From positions 12,992,967 to 13,056,966 of the forward strand of contig NC_051091.1 of assembly GCF_901709675.1 (NCBI RefSeq): a stretch of 64,000 nt of DNA, read 5' to 3'. This document shows, in pieces, positions 9,396 to 20,839 of this stretch; within the stretch, counting starts at the first letter, position 1, and the number at the start of each line of letters is the position of its first letter. Both the position numbers and the translations under genes were made by a program. The notes beneath the pieces were generated by a model. It saw only the letters and a program-made list of their open reading frames with translations. It ran no database searches and was not told the origin of the DNA. Source of the stretch: Syngnathus acus. Its lineage: Eukaryota > Chordata > Actinopteri > Syngnathiformes > Syngnathidae.

Positions 9396-11512
9396 CTGTT
9401 ATGACAAACCGGCACGGGGACTTTCCCGGGAGACCTTTGACGTTCGCTCACGTGTTCGCGCTGCCGATGTTGGCTGGAAAATATTTTTTCTTTTTGACTT
9501 TTTTATATTAATCATGCGGCGATTGATTTTTTTGAAGCTTTCGTATGCGGATAGTAATTCGGTGGACCTCCGCCATTTACAAAAATGAGCCAGAATCACC
9601 TGTGGCGCGAAAGTTGCAAAGTTGCACTCGTCGAGAACTTTGTGGCTGGCTGGTTGGGACTCGGGAGAGTGACTTTGAAAAAGTGACAAACAGTGTCACT
9701 TAATATCAAGGATGTTTGCAGCGCATGCATGTATGGAGGCTCTGCTTTTTGCCAAAAATCACGGAGAACAACAATAACCACGTGGTGCTACAGTAGTCTT
9801 CAGTTCTCAAGAATAGACTGAAGGTGTGTCCGCTTGTCACTTTACTTTCCTGGGTCCTTCTGACATTTCAAAGAAAACAAACAAAATGACGTGAGCTGTC
9901 ATTGTTTTCACTCTGCGTCCGGAGCGTCCCGTTTGCCTACAATAGCAACGCCCTTTGGATTATTGTAATGGGGCCGGCTCATGTGATTAGCCGGCTAGGG
10001 GGCTCTCCATCCGCCTTTTAACCACCCCAAACCCACGGACAAAGTTAATCCGGGAAAAAAAAAACAGATTCCAAAAACCCTCGCTAATCTCCCATTGTGG
10101 CTCGGAGCGGCTAATTGATGTGGCCGTGGTAAATGGTGGCAAAATGGCAGCAAAGGAAAAGGCCGACGCGTTGATGTGCCGCTTTGCTGTCGTCCACGCC
10201 CGAGCGGCCAACTTCAGCCGTGCTCTGCATTTGTCCAACTCTGCCACTGGGAAGAGATTTGCTCCAATGAAAGCGCCGCCGTCTAAGGCAGTGGAGGATG
10301 GCCACCAATGGCCTAATCCCTTTTGTCGGATGCTGAGCTACCGCCCACCCCCGCTTTCAGATTCAAGCATCTCGAACCTTTATTGTCGTTGCCTTTTCTC
10401 AAGTCATAATTCACAATTTGTTCGTTTCAGCATAACCAAAAAAAGTGAAACATGGACGAGTGCCAAAAGGAAGTACAACGCTAAAACCAAGAAAAAATGG
10501 TCATGTGTGGCTGGGATGTTTTTCACTTTTTGGTTGATTCTGTTTGGCTCACATCGGGGAAAATGTCCTCTGTTGTTTGTTTGTAGTTGTGGTGACACTT
10601 TGTTGTCTTTTTTTTGTTATTGTTGATTTATTGCTTTTCCAATAATCGTTCTTGTTTTGTTATGTTTCTTGTTTGGTTTTCCTTTTCTATTTTGCATCGT
10701 CTAAAATGTTTTTGGTTTTCTGAGTTTGATTTTGTACTTTTGGTTGTTCCATTTTGACTTGTGTTTTTATAGGCTTTCTGCATTGTTTCCAAATGGATCT
10801 TATTGATTGTTTGTGTACTGTATTTTTTGCATCATTCCAAACTTCTGAAACTTCAAAGGCCAAACTGTCAAAGAAAAGTAATGTTCCTTGGCCCAACCAA
10901 AAGCGCTTGATGAAATTTCGACACCAAGTTTGAGGTCTGCGCGCCATGGCTTCTTCTTCCTTTGCTTCTGCTTCTGCTTGTTGGTGCCGCTGACATTTGT
11001 GGAAACAATCCCTACATGACGTTAGCTCAGCATCAACAACAAAGAGTAAACATTGCGAGTGAAAGCGATATGCAACAAAAGTCCCAAATCTGCCCGCTGA
11101 GCTTTTTGTTTACAGCACGTCAGAAGTGAGCGAGCGGCTAATCTGTTTAGTGTGATTCGGCGGCGGCCATTGTTCCCGGCGAACGGCACAAAGGCGCTTA
11201 TTTACGGACACACTTAACTTACTAAGCGCTTAAGCCGGCCTGGCCGCTAATGTAGCCGCTAAGCGGAGCGTCTGGACGCGGCCGTGACCCCAAAGAGTGC
11301 AGGCTAAGTGCGGAGCTAAGCTGCCTTTAACCCTTCTGTGTCTGACCAAGTATGTGCCGCTGATCGGGATGAAGGCCACAAAAGCCTTTGCGCCGCTTCG
11401 GGCCCGAGGATGGCCACCAACCATTTGGGATCCTCATGGGAAAGAACAACAACGACCCGAACAACAACAAGTGAAAACCTGTAAGAAAGAGGTGGAAAGG
11501 CATATGTGGGCC
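9396..11512. other. Apparently unique non-coding sequence
   Basis: No recognisable gene, RNA or transposon terminus is seen. Open frames up to 168 codons occur (for example 10120-10626 on plus), but they lack family motifs and are low-complexity towards their ends. T-rich tracts occur at 10600-10760. Confidence 0.5.
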
Positions 11513-11920
11513 TCATGGTGGTTTTTGGGACATTTGAATGTTCATTCATACTCACCCGCCTTGTTATTTTTTTACTTACTTTGTGACGTTTCTGAACACG
11601 TTATATGCCGTTATATGCAAATAGTACTGTATGGTATCAGTGGCGAATATTTGGGGATTTCAATAAGGCACCTGGGACAACTACGGGGGTCCTCAGTACC
11701 CGGACGTAGTTGACAGTGAGCGGGAGTTTCGCCGGGTCGTGACTGTAACTGCCGCTGTTGTGTGCGTTTCAGGTGAGTAAATCTGTTGAAAAGTTGATGA
11801 TCAGTACTTGTAATACTGCTGGTAGTCTGAGCTAATTATTGATTGAGAATATGATACATACGGTTGCGGTTGTACAATGTATAATTTTGCGTATAACATG
11901 GACAGTGTGATGTTTATAAA
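11513..11920 (+). repeat. ~410-bp direct repeat, left copy
   Basis: Almost identical, with few substitutions, to 23086-23492 in the same orientation. It starts catggtggtttttgggac and ends near cagtgtgatgt. The copies bracket 11.2 kb of transposon-rich DNA. I see no TG/CA termini or coding content. Confidence 0.88.
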
Positions 11921-12104
11921 GTAGTTGAGAGCAGGGCCGGTTCTAGGAATGCACGTAAGAGGGGGCAGTCAGAAATGTGAAGGGGGCATGTTCTTTTTTT
12001 TTTTTACATTTTTTTTTTACATTTTTTTTTTTTTTTTTACACATTTTTAACACCGTTAGTGTTTTCTTCACGGCAGTTGTTAGCTGTGTGTCCAGATCTC
12101 AACC
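11921..12104. repeat. hAT-like terminus and T-rich sequence
   Basis: At 11932 the motif cagggccggttctagg resembles a hAT-type terminus. No matching inverted end or 8-bp duplication was found nearby. Long T runs follow at 11994-12047. Confidence 0.3.
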
Positions 12105-12262
12105 TGGAGTAGTGGATTGCACTCTGTCAGGCCTCGACACTAAGACCTGTCCAGCTTGGGTGTCCCACCTGAAGATTAAAGCTTCTGCTGGTATTGCTCT
12201 TAGGGTCACTGAGGCACGCAAATCCCCTGACCACAATAAGGTGGCAATCTCTCAGGGGGGGG
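12105..12262 (+). repeat. Probable 3'-end fragment of a CFDP2-type LINE
   Basis: The stretch around acacctgtccagcttgggt, gcacgcaaatcccctgacc and aataaggtggcaatctc resembles the 3' UTR of a common fish LINE whose ORF begins with a WNVRTL-type endonuclease. Assignment is by recollection of the family. It ends in a G-run. Confidence 0.4.
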
Positions 12263-12320
12263 GGGGCATATAATATGAATGTTATATTAACTATTATTTG
12301 AGTTGTCTTTAATTATTAGT

Positions 12321-12689
12321 TATGGGCTTGCTGAGAGGTTTGTTCAAACAATGAAACATGCCTTGAAAACATCACAAGGACAAGGAACGCTACATCAGAG
12401 ACTGCACAACTTTCTACTAACCTACCGCAACAGTCCACATGCAACCACCAAAACATCTCCTGCTAGTCTGATGCTAAAGAGAGACCTGCGCACCACGTTT
12501 GACCTCTTGAAGCCCTCAGCAGTGAAGGACATTGTCCAATGTCAACAGGAAAAACAGGTTAGGTGCAGAGAACAGAAGGGCAAGGAAAGAGTTTTCAAAC
12601 CAGGAGAATCTGTGCTGGCAAGGAACTACCGTGGCGAACCAAAGTGGATTCCTGCCACTGTTATTGCGCAAACTGGACCAGTATCCTAT
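12321..12689 (+). pseudogene. Gypsy integrase C-terminal fragment
   Basis: An open frame encodes the end of a gypsy integrase: GLAERFVQTMKHALK, then a YRNSPHATTKTSPASLML block, DLLKPS and FKPGESVLARNYR. It stops being similar at 12690, where a TA-type MITE half begins. It differs from the integrases of the other two gypsy elements in this window. Confidence 0.8.
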
Positions 12690-12797
12690 AGAATTTGGGT
12701 GCGTATTATACATGGGTACAGGCTTTTTTCCAGCATCGACATGCCATTTTTAGGGTGCGTATTATACATGGGGGCGCATTATACATGGAAAAAATGG
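12690..12797 (+). mobile_element. Right half of a TA-flanked MITE
   Basis: Consists of repeated tattatacatgggt units ending in ggaaaaaatgg-TA. This is the inverted right terminus of the family whose left terminus is TA-ccgttttttccatg (compare 34973 and 63786). The TA is followed directly by Tc1 inverted-repeat sequence, so the MITE had inserted in a Tc1 end. The matching left half is at 34973. Confidence 0.7.
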
Positions 12798-14272
12798 TAA
12801 TTTAAACTTTTTTAACAAATAAAAAACTGAAAAGTGGGGCGTGCAATATTATTCGGCCCCCTTGCGCTAATACTTTGTAGCGCCACCTTTTGCTGCAATT
12901 ACAGCTGCAAGTCGCTTGGGGTATGTCTCTATCAGTTTTGCACATCGAGAGACTGGAATTCTTGCCCATTCTTCCTTGCAAAACAGCTTGAGCTCAGTGA
13001 GGTTGGATGCGTTTGTGAACAGCAGTCTTCAGCTCTTTCCACAGATTCTCGATTGGATTCAGGTCTGGACTTTGACTTGGCCATTCTAACACCTGGATAC
13101 GTCTATTTGTGAACCATTCCATTGTAGATTTGGCTTTATGTTTTGGATCATTGTCCTGTTGGAAGATAAATCTCCGTCCCAGTCTCAGGTCTTTTGCAGA
13201 CTCCAACAGGTTTTCTTCCAGAATGGTCCTGTATTTGGCTCCATCCATCTTCCCATCAATTTTAGCCATCTTCCCTGTCCCTGCTGAAGAAAAGCAGACC
13301 CAAACCATGATGCTGCCACCACCATGTTTAACAGTGGGGATGGTGTGTTCAGGGTTATGAGCTGTGTTGCTTTTACGCCAAACATATCATTTTGCATTGT
13401 GGCCAAAAAGTTCGATTTTGGTTTCATCTGACCAGAGCACCTTCTTCCACATGCTTGGTGTGTCTCCCAGGTGGCTTGTGGCAAACTTTAAACGAGACCT
13501 TTTATGGATATCTTTGAGAAATGGCTTTCTTCTTGCCACTCTTCCATAAAGGCCAGATTTGTGCAGTGCACGACTGATTGTTGTCCTATGGACAGACTCT
13601 CCCACCTCAGCTGTAGTTATCTGCAGTTCATCCAGAGTGATCATGGGCCTCTTGGCTGCATCTCTGACCAGTCTTCTCCTTGTTTGAGATGAAAGTTTGG
13701 AGGGACGGCCGGGTCTTGGTAGATTTGCAGTGGTCTGATACTCCTTCCATTTCAATATAATTGCTTGCGCAGTGCTCCTTGAGATGTTTAAAGCTTGGGA
13801 AATCTTTTTGTATCCAAATCCGGCTTTAAACTTCTCCACAACAGTATCTCGGACCTGCCTGGTGTGTTCCTTTGTCTTCATGGTTCTCTCTGCGCTTTAA
13901 ACAGAACCCTGAGACTATCAAAGAGCAGGTGCATTTATACGGAGACTTGATTACACACAGGTGCATTCTATTTATCATCATCAGTCATTTACGACAACAT
14001 TGGATCATTCAAAGATCCTCACTGAACTTCTGGAGTGAGTTTGCTGCACTGAAAGTAAAGGGGCCAAATAATATTGCACGCCCCACTTTTCAGTTTTTTA
14101 TTTGTTAAAAAAGTTTAAATTATCCAATAAATTTCGTTCCACTTCACGATTGTGTCCCACTTGTTGTTGATTCTTGACAAAAAATTAAAATTTTATATCT
14201 ATGTTTGAAGCCTGAAATGTGGAGAAATGTTGAAAGGTTCAAGGGGGCCGAATACTTTCGCAAGGCACTGTA
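12798..14272 (-). mobile_element. Tc1-like transposon, copy 1
   Basis: The right terminus is intact: on minus it is TA-cagtgccttgcgaaag after the copia target TA. Its long inverted repeat (14050-14270) matches an incomplete one at 12798-12870, which starts at the internal site aatttaaactttttt because a MITE occupies the TA at that point. The transposase lies on the minus strand. The outer ~160 bp of the left terminus is missing here and is found at 34815-34972. Confidence 0.88.
12867..13881 (-). pseudogene. Tc1 transposase, broken (copy 1)
   Basis: A full-length Tc1/mariner transposase can be followed from MKTKEHTRQVR at 13881 to a terminal AAKGGATKY-type end near 12867. It has an N-terminal paired-like helix-turn-helix region and a DDE domain with SDETKIELFG, QQDNDPKHK and SPDLNPIENLW. 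There are two lesions. One is an in-frame TGA just after FGHNAK (about 13387), shared with copy 2. The other is a short deletion after AVHKR (near 13010), not seen in copy 2, which shifts the frame. Confidence 0.88.
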
Positions 14273-14274
14273 GG

Positions 14275-15074
14275 TCATCAGTGGGTTGTTGTTGTTTACG
14301 AAGGGCTCTTCAGATCCGCTCAGAGCATTCTGCTTCTGTGAACGCTTTCCTTGTGGCATGCAATGCTGAGATGTGCTGAGCTATCCAAGTAGACATGCTA
14401 GTCCCTTCCAGAGCTGGCGGCTTATCAGTGAGAACTGACGGCAGATTTGGGTTCTGCCCGAACACAAGTTGGTAAGGACTGTAGCCATGCACATTATGCA
14501 TAGTTTTTTGCCATCAGGGCCCAGTCAAGGGCTGTCTTCCAATCACATCCGTTGTCTCTCTTTACTTTCAACAGGATTTCAGTGAGGGTTTGATTATGCC
14601 TTTCTAAGAGGCCATTGCTCCATGGGCTATACGCTGCAGTTGTTTTCACTTCCATGTTAAAGTTTTCAGCCAAGTCCCTCATTTCTTCATTATTAAATTC
14701 ACCCCCACTGTCAGTGAACAGTCTGTGTGGCGGGCCATGAACACTTATCCAGCAGTGAATAAAGTGCTTCACAATTTCTTTGTGGTAATAATGCTCCCTG
14801 CACTGAATCTTGTGAAGTGGTCAATGGCATGCAAATACCACACCCCTGGCTCTAGCTCATGTAAGTCCATAGCTACAGTTTCATTGTAGGCTGAGGCCAT
14901 GGGTAGACCTACTGTTGGCTTTTGCTTTGGTTTACTATACCTGATGCATGTCTCACAGTTCTTTACAATTTCATGCTGGATTGTGATGCACTCCTCATCA
15001 GTATTACCTGAGCAGGTCAGTAGTTTTTTCAGTCTGTCAACTGAGGCATGTCCAAACTGTTCCAACATTTCCAT
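14275..15074 (-). pseudogene. Copia-type integrase, N-terminal part, broken
   Basis: Two overlapping minus-strand frames cover the integrase. The zinc-binding start is FGHASVDRLKKLL with CETC. The catalytic core has AMDLHELEPG, then FTDSGGEFNNEEM and YSPWSNGLLERHNQTL, which carry the D, D and E residues. Frames shift near 14770 and a stop lies after ECSERI (about 14310). The frame runs into the Tc1 junction at 14272. Confidence 0.75.
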
Positions 15075-15498
15075 CTGGGGTATTTTTGTCCCTCAAGTTC
15101 ACACAATAATGTCCTGATGATGTTAATGCAAGTTTCACTGGTTGCTTGAATATTATGGCCTTGTCATTCTCAATGTCCAAAACAGCACCAGCTCTTTTCA
15201 GTGAAGTCTTGCTAAACAGCAAAGGGATATCAGCTGGGACAACTTCTGTCTCAATTTGGCATTCAGTTTGTGCTATCACAGCTGGGATTTTACCTTTCTT
15301 TGTAGAATGGAGAATTTTCCCATCACCAAACTCGAATGGTCTTGCACTTTTCACATCTTTCGTTTCCAACAACTCATCCTGTGTTGGTTGACTAACATAA
15401 TGATCAAGCCGTTTTTCACCACACACTGTTCTGGTGCAAGGTGTATCAATTACAGCAGATCCTAGAGACTCCACCATGAAAATCTCTGTGTTAGACAA
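15037..15498 (-). pseudogene. Copia-type protease region
   Basis: The frame includes SAVIDTPCTRTVCGEKRL, a retropepsin-like segment in which the usual Asp-Thr/Ser-Gly active site is D-T-P-C, as in some copia-type fish elements or as decay. A spacer leading into the integrase follows. It sits between gag and integrase, supporting the copia order. Confidence 0.6.
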
Positions 15499-15590
15499 TA
15501 AGGTAATGTTGCATTCATCAACCTCCGTTTGTCGTTCTTCTTCTGTTAATTTACATGTTCATTTTTGTGGGGGCAGTCTTTTGCCCAGTA

Positions 15591-16287
15591 TTATAAACTT
15601 TGGCAGACTGCACATCTCGTTCTTCTACCATATCTGTCAAATGGATCGTTACCTTGAACAGCTGCTTGTCGCGGATTTGACCTACTTTCTCTCCTGCCGG
15701 AAAACCTTGTGTAGTAGGCATTGTCAGTTGCATCTCCGCTCACCTGCAGTGCACCGACTCCGCCTTGTGGCGTCTTGTCGCTAAATATCCTCTTCAAGGC
15801 AGCCTTCATGTTGTCAAACGTGAGGCTTGGACAAGCGTTAAGTGCCAACTGTTTGTCTTTAATATAAAGTCCCGCAGTGTCTAGCAGCTTGAAAGCTAAC
15901 ACCGCATCTGGTAACTCCATTTTGAACTGGCCAATTCTGTTGTACCTCCGTTCAAACTTGACAATGTAGTCCGCCATTGAAATGCCCGTGTCTTTCGTTA
16001 TCCGGTCAAACTCCGTATATGCCTCGTATTGGCGGTCTTTTTCTTCTTTCAAAAACACAGAGTCCAGTTTTCCCAAAAGTCATTCCATCATCTGTATTCA
16101 GATCCCCTGTGGATACTTCCAGCGCGCTGTCTCTCGCTCTTCCCGTTAGCGACAAGGCAACCGCCAAAGCCTGCTTCTTTTTATCCAAGTCCGTAACAAG
16201 TCTCCATATTTCGACTTCATTTTTACAGCTTTCGTAAGACTTCTTCTCATCAAACGCTGGCAGAACTTTGTAATTACCAGCGGCCAT
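15591..16287 (-). pseudogene. Copia-type Gag, frameshifted
   Basis: It starts at 16287 (MAAGNYKVLPAFDE), eleven bases after the LTR-adjacent primer site, and continues in another frame from about 16076 (LDSVFLKEEKDRQYEAYTEF and following). A single C..C pair near the end (RTRCAVCQSL) may be the remnant of a zinc knuckle. A frameshift near 16050-16080 breaks it. Confidence 0.65.
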
Positions 16288-16299
16288 CCTCTGCTACCA
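16284..16299 (-). promoter_or_regulatory. Primer binding site, initiator tRNA-Met type
   Basis: Plus ccatcctctgctacca abuts the LTR and matches the 3' end of eukaryotic initiator tRNA-Met including CCA. This is the usual copia-type primer. Confidence 0.8.
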
Positions 16300-16493
16300 T
16301 GTAAAGCTGAATAACGACGATAACAACAACTGTGCGTCTCACTAGACTTTACTTGTACACTTCAACAACGCGACTCCATTACAACAACTTAATCATTTCC
16401 TTGACTCCCGACATACAACGCGTCCGCACATGCGCAGTAGGAAAAGCATATAACAAATGCATATAGCAAACCCATAGTAGGAAAAGCATAACA
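16300..16493 (-). repeat. 5' LTR of copia-type element (194 bp)
   Basis: On minus it starts TGTTATGC and ends TTTACA, next to the primer site. A short internal repeat (ggaaaagcata twice) lies near its outer end. The right flank is gatgc. The partner LTR was not found. Confidence 0.72.
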
Positions 16494-19400
16494 GATGCAA
16501 CCCTTGCTGTAGTAAGAGATGCCTTCGCAATTGATTGCAGGAAAGCAACTGTGCTAATTAATATAGTGCGCAGCGTTGACCAGAATGACAAGGAGGGATT
16601 GGTGAGGGTCGGGAGAACAAAGACAGTGATTCCAGCTGGTCAGACAAGAGAAATCAAGTGTGAGAACGAGTGGCCGCCCTACCTCTCAGGAAGTGATCTT
16701 TGAACCAGAGCTGACCTCAGAGTTGTTGGATGGAATCAGGATTCCGGAAAGTGTGATTCGCTTGCCGAAGGGACACTGGTCCAAAGTGTCCATCCCAGTC
16801 ATGAATGAGAGTACCAGTGACATCACCCTCACTCCTCGCACAGTGTTGGGAAGTCTTCAGCAAGTAAAATCCATTTCCCCCGTAGAGGTCCAACCAGTCA
16901 GCAACAGCTCAACAAATGAGAACAACGAAGGTGAAACCTACAGCTACACCGGGAAACAACAGCAGCAATCATAGAGAGCCTGAACCAGAAATGAATGACC
17001 AACAGTGGAGCAGGAACAAAGAGGATCAATGGCACCCACCAGTACCAGTTGATCATTTGTCCCCTGAGCAGCAGGAAAAGGTGAGACAAATGCTTTGAAA
17101 AGAGTGTGCAGCATTTTCGAGAGATGACAGGGATGTGGGATGCATTCCATCGCTGCAATTAAAGATAAGGTTGACTGACACAACTCCAGTACGACGTACT
17201 TACATCTCCGTGCCCAAGCCACTTCACAAGGAGGTGAAAGAGTATTTGGAGGACTTGCTGAATCGAGGATGGATTCAAAAATCCAGATCCCCATACTCGT
17301 CACCCCTTGTCTGTGTACGGAAAAAGGATGAAAGTTTGCAGTTATGTGTGGATTATCGGGAGCTCAACCAAAAGTCTATTCCAGAACGCCATCCGATACA
17401 AGATGTCAAGATGTGCGTGGTTCTCCATGTTGGACCAAGGCAAAGCCTACCATCAGGGATTCCTTGAAAAAAACAGTAGACCACTCACTGCTTTTATAAC
17501 ACCATGGGGTTTATATGAATGGATAAGAATCCCCTTTGGTATGTCTTCAGCCCCAGCCGAGTTCCAACGCAGTATGGAGGAATGCCTAGCAGGCTTAAGA
17601 GATGAAACGTCGCAGCCATATCTTGATGACAATTTCGTCCATAGCAAATCATTTGAAGATCACCTGTAGGATATGAGGAAGGTCCTATGTCGCTATCAGA
17701 AGCATGGCGTAAAACTGACACAAAAAAATGTGAAATCTTCAAAGATAGGGTGAAAGTTCTTGGGAAGATTGTAACCAAAGATGGCTACTGCATGGATCCT
17801 GCTGAGATAGCACCAGTACAAGCTTTGAAGCATTGCAACCCTGGGACAGTGGGAGAACTTAGGAAGATGTTGGGATTCCTTTCCTACTATCGACCATATA
17901 TCCCAAATTTCTCCCGTATTGCAAAACCCTTGTACAGGCTGTTATGCACAGAGAAACACAGTAATGGCAGGATAGAGAAGTCAAGTGTAAGTACAGGAAG
18001 GACATAGCTCAAGAAGTCAGATCAGCTTCCCTCAAGCCAAAAAATTCAGTGGACCGAACAACACCAGGAAGTGCTTGGCCAAATTATAGAGTACCTAATC
18101 AACCCACCACTACTGGGGTACCCTGATTTTGAACAGCCATTTGTGCTTCACTGCGATGCGTCTCAAGAAGTGCTTGGTGCAGTACTGTACCAAAGACAAC
18201 AAGGCTAGCTTGTCATCGGTTATGGATCAAGAACGCTAACTGCTCCAGAAATAAATTACCATCTGCATTCTGGAAAGCTAGAATTCTTGGCTATGAAGTG
18301 GGCAATTTGTGAACGATTTAGGGAATATTTGTATTATGCACCTTCCTTCACAGTGTACACTGATAACAACCCATTGACCTATGTCCAAAAAACAGCCAAG
18401 CTCAATGCTACAACACACCGGTGGATTGCAGAGCTTGCAGACTTCAACTTCAAAATTAAATATTGCCCAGGGAAAGTGAACCGAGATGCGGATGGCCTAT
18501 CAAGGATGCCACTAGATATGGAAAAGTATATGCAGACCTGCTCACAGGAGATGGAACCAAAGGTCATAACAGCCATCACACAATCACTCCAACTTGGATC
18601 TGGCGGATGCGAACCATGGATGTGTCCGATTGTCATTTCCGCAGCATGTGATCAAGTAGAAAAAGAAGCGATAGCACACGCAGTGTTGGAAATCTCCTCA
18701 GAGAAAATAAAGAATGCACAAGAGAAGGACCCAGTCATTGGCAAAGTGAGAGAATGCGTCTTAACTAGACAGTGGCCAAGTCTGAGGAGAAGGACTAAGA
18801 ATGATCTATCTGTCCTCATAAGAGAAAGAAACAAGCTATGTGTCAACCAGGACGGTATCTTGTACCGAAAGTCTGCAACTCGATTCCAGTTAGTACTTCC
18901 TGCAGCATTCCATCCGCTGATCTACCAGGAATTATATGAGAAGATGGGACATCTTAAATTGGAGCGGACATTGAGCCTCATACGGGACCGATTTTATTGG
19001 CCACACATGCAGAGAGATGTGACCCACTTTGTGACACAAGTGTGTAGTTGCCTCAAACGGAAGCGTCCAAGCAAGCAGGCGAGAGCACCACTCGTGAACA
19101 TTGTGACAACGTACCCCTTTGAGATGCTCTCAATAGATTTCCTGCACTTGGAAAACGGCAAGGGCGGATATGAGTATATCCTTGTTGTAATTGACCATTT
19201 CACTCGATTTGCTCAGGCCTATGCGTGCACCAATAAAACTGCAAAAACCGCTGCGGAGAAGATCTTTGGAGATTTTGTGCTCAAGTTTGGATTCCCTTCA
19301 AAGCTTCATCACAATTAGGGAAGGGAATTTGAAAATAAGCTCTTCTCCAAACTGGAGGAATATAGTGGTGTCAAAGGTTCACACAACTCCGTACCACCCT

Positions 19401-20450
19401 GCCGGCAATAGCCAAGAAGAAAGATTTAATCAGACACTCTTATCGATGCTACGAAATCTGCCAGAGCACTCCAAGTCAGATTGGAAGAGTTCATTAGCCA
19501 AAGTGGTACATGCATACAACTGCACACAGAGTGAGGCAACAGGATATGCACCATATTATCTTCTTTTTGATAGGAGCCCCCACCTTCCTGTGGATGTCAT
19601 GTTTGGCTTAACACCAGCCGATCAAGCTGATTCTCACAGTGATTACGCCAGTAAATGGAGGACGCGGATGCAAGAGGCATACAGACAGGCTTCAAAGACT
19701 GTTCAGAAGTGCCAAGACCGCTCAAAAAGGCTGTATGATCAAAAGATGTATGGAGCGGAGCTATAGCCGGGATGTCGAGTGTTGGTGAAGAACTTCAAGG
19801 ATAAAGGAGGACCTGGGAAACTTAGGTCGTATTGGGAGGATCAAGTGCACGTGGTAGTAGAGAGGAAGCATGAGGACAGTCCAGTCTATGTGGTCCGACC
19901 AGAGAATGGGACTGGAAGGAATAGAATATTGCACAGGAACCTTCTTCTGCCCTACAACGTTCTGCCTGTTGAGGAGGAGAGTTTGGAAAATAAAAGAAAG
20001 GAGAAACAAACCTCAAGAACTTTGAAGCCGAAGGCATGGAAAAGACGTTAGAGACAGGAGGAAATGGATTCGGAAAGCAGCTCCGACGACGTTGGGTGCT
20101 GGAGCGGCATCACCGCACTTCCAGTAGCACCCTCAGATCAGCCTAAATATCAGCTGAGAGTGGAGGCAGAAGAATTCTACCCAAGGATGGAGGAAGAGGG
20201 CGTCGAGGAAAGAGTTGAGCAATCACAGCATGACGATGGGGGAATTGTCGAGCCTGAAAGAGAGTCGTCGCCTGGAGAAGAGGTGGACTCTGACCGGGAA
20301 GGGTCATCTGATGAGGCTGATGAAAGCGAGACCAGCTCTCCACCGAAGAGACAATATCCTTTTCGCAACAGACAACCACCCAAAATGCTTACCTACGTGA
20401 CGTTAGGTCAACCCTCAATCACAAGTAGATGTAAGCGTGATTCAAGCTAA
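16494..20450 (+). pseudogene. Decayed Ty3/gypsy pol (second gypsy family)
   Basis: The plus strand encodes gypsy pol without gag or protease core. A linker (GLVRVGRTKTVIPAGQ, then LTPRTVLGSLQ) lies at 16590-16960. Reverse transcriptase at about 17135-18000 has [11 protein letters not shown] and PYLDDNFVH. RNase H at about 18100-18500 has FVLHCDASQEVLGAVLY. Integrase at about 18640-19760 has HLKLERTLSLIRDRFYWP and HPAGNSQEERFNQTL. An acidic C-terminal tail ends at 20450. Stops at 17667, about 18207, 19316 and 19764 plus frame changes near 17100 and 17450 show it is dead. The 5' truncation falls at the copia LTR edge. Confidence 0.85.
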
Positions 20451-20839
20451 TGTTCAAGTTATTTAGTATGTTGTAAAACGTTGAGGTCTTAAGATGAAAA
20501 GAGTTGAAGTGATTTATTTTTATTCCAGACATTTAGGAACTGCACCAGACATTGACACATTGAGAAAAATTTATGTGTAGCATATTGTAGCGAAATGTTA
20601 ATTAATGAGGTATGGGGGGTTTAACTAGGGTCAAGCCTTTCAGTCGAAGATACAGTATGATGCAGATATCACTTGGCCAGAGACATCTGCTGTGTACATG
20701 CATGAAGTTGGCGATAGATATCATGCTACAGGCTGTGATCTACAGAATATCTTGAGACCTGACTCCGATGACTTCCATTCCTCAGCAGTTGAAGACGATT
20801 TTGTTTGGGACAGTCGAATGTCGAAACGACATTTATTAC
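20451..20839. other. Unassigned sequence, possibly gypsy 3' end
   Basis: AT-rich sequence after the gypsy stop, with a purine run ggtatggggggttt near 20610. It could be a gypsy 3' UTR/LTR remnant, but no repeat partner is in the window. Confidence 0.3.

Larger units (their letters stand above)
14273..16493 (-). mobile_element. Ty1/copia-order LTR retrotransposon, 5' half
   Basis: Minus orientation: 5' LTR (16300-16493), initiator-Met primer site, gag, protease, then integrase. Integrase directly following protease, with no reverse transcriptase between them, is the Ty1/copia order rather than gypsy. The element stops at 14272 inside the integrase, at a TA where Tc1 inserted. The next part of the integrase begins at 34814 with the same TA. 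Reverse transcriptase, RNase H and 3' LTR were not found in the window. Confidence 0.78.

Noticed and set aside
10120-10626. A 168-codon plus-strand frame as a possible gene
   Set aside because: No motif, no splice context, and a Phe/Leu/Cys-rich low-complexity end. Consistent with chance.
12867-13881. Tc1 transposase frameshift just after FGHNAK
   Set aside because: The upstream and downstream parts are in the same frame. The break is a single TGA, not a frameshift. The real frameshift is further on, after AVHKR.
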